A stretch of DNA of 64,000 bases from positions 1 through 64,000 of the forward strand of contig JAVJTA010000019.1 in the NCBI GenBank assembly GCA_040219135.1. The letters run 5' to 3'. This DNA comes from UBA7803 sp040219135 (GTDB taxonomy: Bacteria > Pseudomonadota > Gammaproteobacteria > Pseudomonadales > Azotimanducaceae). The notes under the pieces are model-generated. The model saw only the letters and a program-made list of their open reading frames with translations. It made no database searches and had not been told where the DNA came from. Below are positions 60,896 to 64,000 of the stretch, one piece after another (position 1 is the first letter of the stretch; each line of letters begins with the position of its first letter). Made by a program: the position numbers and the translations under genes.

Positions 60896-61276
60896 TCATC
60901 TGACCGCCAGCCAGATGTCGACGAGCTTTCTCATCCGCTCCATGACCGAAAGCGACGCCAGGTCCTTGAACTCGCCCGCATCGAAATAGGTTCCGCCACA
61001 CTGCGGGCAACTCTCGAACTCGACGTGGAACTGGGTGCGATCGACCACTCGATCCATGCGCACGCTGCATCTCGGACAGTCCACGTGAAACGTCTTGTTC
61101 CACTCTCTGCCCGCGCGCGCATCGCCGGTATCGACGGCTCGAGCGGATTCACTGCGTTCCAGCGCCTCCTTCTCGGATGCATCGAACCAGAGGCCGCCGC
61201 AGCCCACACAGCGATCGATCTCCACGCTCTCGACGACCAGCGATTCGAACCGGGATCCGCACTTCGGACACTGCAT
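60896..61276 (-). CDS. Double zinc-ribbon (zf-TFIIB-like) protein
   Basis: 126 residues from ATG 61276. Two zinc ribbons: CPKC/CVGCGGLWFD (about 3-30) and CPRC/CPQCGGTYFD (about 70-98), each of the zf-TFIIB type with the G-G-x-W/Y-F-D end. Unknown function; such proteins are often hypothetical and cytoplasmic. The longer in-frame start at 61399 is rejected, as the family begins with MQCPKC. Confidence 0.85.
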   Translation of the reverse strand: MQCPKCGSRFESLVVESVEIDRCVGCGGLWFDASEKEALERSESARAVDTGDARAGREWNKTFHVDCPRCSVRMDRVVDRTQFHVEFESCPQCGGTYFDAGEFKDLASLSVMERMRKLVDIWLAVR

Positions 61277-61416
61277 CAGATGCCTCTCCGCCACGAAACG
61301 ATCGACGCAGGCGGATCGTACAACCACAGCGGGCGTGGGCGCCATGGCGCGCTCCGCGCCGACACCGGCGCGTGCCCGCGCTGGCGTCGAGCGGCACACC
61401 GGGCCGGGCCGCCGAC

Positions 61417-62844
61417 ATGCGGCGACTGATCCTGGTCACGGTGATCCTGCTGGCCCAGGCGGGTTGCGGGCCAGGGGCCGGCGTCGACACAGGCGCGCTG
61501 GAGCCCGCTGCCAGGGATCAAGCCGGGACGTTCCCGGCGCTGCAGCCGTGGCCGGAGAACCCGCGCTACTGGGCCTATCGGGGCAGGCCGACGCTGCTGC
61601 TCGGCGGCAGTCCGGACGACAATCTGTTTCAGATCCCGAACCTCAAGGAACACCTGGATCAGCTCGGCGCGGCAGGCGGGAACTACGTTCGCAACACCAT
61701 GAGCGACCGCCGCGAGCGCGGCTTCGAGGTGTACCCGTTCGCCCGGCTGGACGACGGTCGCTTCGACCTCGCGCGCTGGAACCCGGAATACTGGAAGCGT
61801 CTCGACGCCCTGCTCGAACTGACCGCCGCGCGCGGCATGGTGGTGCAGATCGAAGTGTGGGACCGCTTCGACTACGCCGGCGCGGCCTGGCTCGCCCACC
61901 CGTACAACCCGGCCAACAACATCAACTACAGCGCTGCGGAATCGGGCCTGGCGCCGCGCTATCCGCAACCGGCGTGGGAGAACGCCAACCCGTTCTTCGA
62001 GACGCCGCCGCAACTGGACAACAACCTCACGGTGCGGCGGTTCCAGCAGCGGTTCGTCGACGAACTGCTGCGCCGAACGCTGCGCCACGACCACATCCTC
62101 TACTGCATCGACAACGAAACCTCCGGCATGCCGGCCTGGAGCGCCTACTGGGCCGGCCACATCCGCCGCCGGGCCGCCGCAGCGAACCGGCGGGTCTTCA
62201 TCACCGAAATGTGGGACGACTGGAACATCACCGGCGATCAGCACCGGCACACGCTCGAGCGTCGTGACCTCTACGACTACGCGGACGTCTCTCAGAACAA
62301 CCATCTCCACGGTGACCGGCACTGGGACCGCTTCCAGACGATCCGCCAGCGGCTTGCGCCACGCCCCTACCCACTGAACGCCGTGAAGACCTACGGCAAG
62401 GACGGCGGTCCGTTCGGCAGCACCCGCGACGGTCTGGAGCGCTGGTGGAGACATCTGATCGGCGGCGCCGCGGCAGTGCGGTTTCACCGCGGCGGGTCCG
62501 GGCTCGGCCTGTCGGCGCCGGCCGCGCGGTCGATCATGGCGGCGCGTGAAATCGAAGCCCGGGTGCGCCTCTGGGAGATGGAGCCGGCCAACCACCTGCT
62601 GCACGGACGTCAGCCGAACGAGGCCTTCGCCACGGCCGATCCGGGTCGTGCCTACGCGGTTTACTTTCCGGACGGCGGGCGCATCGAGCTCGATCTCCGC
62701 GATGCGGCCGATCCCTTCGACGTGGTCTGGATCGACGTGCTCGGTGGCCGAAGGGTGCGCCAGGCGGTGGCCGCCGGCGTCACGAAGACCCGGCTCGCAG
62801 CGCCATCGTCCGGGCACTGGGTAGCGCTGCTCACGGCGCGCTGA
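61417..62844 (+). CDS. Lipoprotein with glycoside-hydrolase-like TIM barrel
   Basis: 475 residues from ATG 61417 with lipobox LLAQAGC (Cys17). The sequence ALQPWPENPRYWAYRGRPTL, LGAAGGNYVRNTMSDR, MVVQIEVWDRFDYA, ILYCIDNETSG (candidate acid Glu), RVFITEMWDDWNITG and a C-terminal beta domain (GRAYAVYFPDGGRIELDLRD) resembles bacterial cellulase-like/DUF6298 or DUF4038 type glycosidases. Enzyme class is inferred from fold only. It would sit in the outer membrane facing the periplasm or surface. Confidence 0.72.
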   Translation: MRRLILVTVILLAQAGCGPGAGVDTGALEPAARDQAGTFPALQPWPENPRYWAYRGRPTLLLGGSPDDNLFQIPNLKEHLDQLGAAGGNYVRNTMSDRRERGFEVYPFARLDDGRFDLARWNPEYWKRLDALLELTAARGMVVQIEVWDRFDYAGAAWLAHPYNPANNINYSAAESGLAPRYPQPAWENANPFFETPPQLDNNLTVRRFQQRFVDELLRRTLRHDHILYCIDNETSGMPAWSAYWAGHIRRRAAAANRRVFITEMWDDWNITGDQHRHTLERRDLYDYADVSQNNHLHGDRHWDRFQTIRQRLAPRPYPLNAVKTYGKDGGPFGSTRDGLERWWRHLIGGAAAVRFHRGGSGLGLSAPAARSIMAAREIEARVRLWEMEPANHLLHGRQPNEAFATADPGRAYAVYFPDGGRIELDLRDAADPFDVVWIDVLGGRRVRQAVAAGVTKTRLAAPSSGHWVALLTAR

Positions 62845-62961
62845 CGAACGGCCGAGTTTCCCGACCCGGCGCAAAGGCGCACAATGACGCCGGGTTGGGT
62901 TCCGCTTTGCGCCTGCCAGGCATCGAACGTCGTGGCGTGCGCCGGCACAGGAGGCTCGAAG

Positions 62962-63726
62962 ATGCACTTCACCACGCCACCGGCTGTACCAGCATTTCCC
63001 AAAGTTTGCGCAGCGCTGCTTTTCTGCGCGCTGGCGTTGAGCGGCTGCGATCGGCAGGAAGCCGCCTGGCAGGAGGCGCAGGCGACCGATACGGCTGCCG
63101 CCTATCAGGCGTATCTCGAAGAGCACGGCGACAGCCCCCAGGCTGTGGAAGCCGAGCAGCGGATCCGCGCACTGCAACGGACGAAGCTCTGGGAAGAGGC
63201 ACGCCAGGCCGATACCGCGGACGCCTACCGACGCTTCCTCGAGCAGTTCCCCGACGCCGATCGCGCCGAACAGGCCCGCGAACGCCTCTCGGAGATCGAG
63301 CGGCAGACGGCGTGGGAGCGCCTCCGGGGCTCGAGCGACATCGCAGCACTGCGGGCGTTTGTCGAGACGCAGCCGGGCGACCCGCTCGCCGAGCAGGCAC
63401 GGCAACGGGTCAGTGCGCTTACGGCAGAGGCCGAACGCCAGGAGCAGGCGCGGCGCGAGGAAGAACGCCAACGTCGGCTCGCCGAGGAAGCCGCCTACAG
63501 CCACCGCGTGCAGCTCGCCGCTCTACGCACCGAGCAGCAGGCCCGGAGCGGCGCAGACGGACTCAAACAGCGATTCGCCGACATCCTCGGCAAGACCGAT
63601 CTGGAGTTGGAGCGGTCCGGCAACTACTACCTGGTTCGAACCGTACCCCTGTCGGCGGACGATGCGCACAGCCTCTGCGAACGCCTCAAGGCGAAGAACC
63701 AGGATTGTCTCGTCGTAGGCCGCTGA
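62962..63726 (+). CDS. Lipoprotein with tandem helical repeats and C-terminal SPOR domain
   Basis: 254 residues from ATG 62962 (GGAGG upstream). Lipobox ALALSGC (Cys29). About three repeats of AWQEAQATDTAAAYQAYL-type helices (residues 34-155), a charged coiled coil EAERQEQARREEERQRRL, and a C-terminal SPOR domain (YSHRVQLAALRTEQQARSGA to CLVVGR). SPOR domains bind denuded septal glycan, so a cell-envelope or division role is likely. Each helical repeat ends before a P/D loop, like Sel1-type or TPR-like repeats. The following gene is 61 bases downstream. Confidence 0.82.
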   Translation: MHFTTPPAVPAFPKVCAALLFCALALSGCDRQEAAWQEAQATDTAAAYQAYLEEHGDSPQAVEAEQRIRALQRTKLWEEARQADTADAYRRFLEQFPDADRAEQARERLSEIERQTAWERLRGSSDIAALRAFVETQPGDPLAEQARQRVSALTAEAERQEQARREEERQRRLAEEAAYSHRVQLAALRTEQQARSGADGLKQRFADILGKTDLELERSGNYYLVRTVPLSADDAHSLCERLKAKNQDCLVVGR

Positions 63727-63787
63727 CCCGGGAGATTCGACGCCTGGTTAGCCATCGTTGTAGATTCCGTCTCAGGGTCGCGAGACG

Positions 63788-64000
63788 ATGGCCATGTCGC
63801 CCGAACAAGAGCTCGAACAGGCAATGCTCGAAGTCTGCGCACGCGCGGCTGCAGAGAATCAGATCGCTCTGGTCACGCTGAAGAGCGGCACCCGGAGTGG
63901 CGCCAGACAGTTCGCGAGCCGTCAACTGGAACGCCACGGCAATACCTCGCCAGGCTATCGGCACCTGGTGCAGGCCGGGCGCTTCGACCTGACACTGGAA
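63788..64000 (+). CDS. Unknown protein, cut by the window end
   Basis: An open frame begins at ATG 63788 (or 63794) and runs off the end without a stop, 71 codons: MAMSPEQELEQAMLEVCARA, then a basic, helical and soluble part. No family is recognised. It follows the SPOR lipoprotein gene in the same direction. Confidence 0.45.
   Translation, partial: MAMSPEQELEQAMLEVCARAAAENQIALVTLKSGTRSGARQFASRQLERHGNTSPGYRHLVQAGRFDLTLE

Noticed and set aside
1..64000. CRISPR arrays, rRNA genes or insertion sequences
   Set aside because: No regularly spaced repeats, rRNA blocks, or transposase motifs with terminal inverted repeats were seen.

Overview
The window is about two-thirds GC by eye and is packed with short-overlap operons. 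Gene content fits an aerobic Gammaproteobacterium: a PqiABC lipid-transport operon, a CspA-type cold-shock gene, Tat and Sec exported oxidoreductases, NudC and many catabolic enzymes. I cannot place it more precisely. The mix of Baeyer-Villiger monooxygenase, paired acyl-CoA dehydrogenases, acyl-CoA ligase and many short-chain dehydrogenases suggests a versatile degrader of organic compounds.

Layout. 1-875: a 5'-truncated RHS/YD-repeat fragment lies directly downstream of a tRNA-Val(CAC). 998-4467: split pqiA (two genes), pqiB, pqiC. 4524-6216: a NAD-type isocitrate dehydrogenase and a secreted fasciclin protein with a strong terminator. 6206-19519 (minus): an eight-gene MoxR/DUF58/von Willebrand A cluster with DUF4159, a caspase-fold protein, a TPR-metallopeptidase and a DUF4175-like protein. 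Seven of the eight genes are joined by stop-start overlaps. 19623-20324 (minus): small membrane protein, a 58-residue basic protein with a TTG start, and a cold-shock protein. 20612-27319: desaturase, MFS, TauD dioxygenase with a residual 28-codon enoyl-CoA hydratase upstream, GST, a second MFS and a BCCT carrier.

27368-35945: an alpha/beta hydrolase gene diverges from a tightly packed seven-gene operon. The operon encodes a CmcJ-like oxygenase, an exported metallo-beta-lactamase-fold hydrolase, a GCS2-type ligase, an AstE/aspartoacylase-like zinc enzyme, a SoxC-type sulfite dehydrogenase, a cytochrome c and an M81 peptidase. I know of no described pathway with this combination, and it is the best candidate here for an undescribed system. 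It ends in an 11-bp perfect hairpin that contains the stop codons of both converging genes.

35964-45161: SRPBCC, a STAS-like protein, FAD oxidase, NIPSNAP, Baeyer-Villiger monooxygenase, nitroreductase, two SDRs, a carboxymuconolactone-decarboxylase-family protein and acyl-CoA ligase, apparently a catabolic block. 45178-46923: an exported metallophosphatase fused to a HipA/PI-kinase-like tail. 47111-55492: paired acyl-CoA dehydrogenases, a MarR regulator with a perfect palindromic operator, carotenoid oxygenase, glutathionyl-hydroquinone reductase, APC permease, exported cyclase and a small lipoprotein. 55526-59860 (minus): Tat-exported class V aminotransferase, an orphan IorB-like molybdoenzyme and an SDR. 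59944-64000: NudC, a double zinc-ribbon protein, a glycosidase-like lipoprotein, a SPOR lipoprotein and a partial unknown gene.
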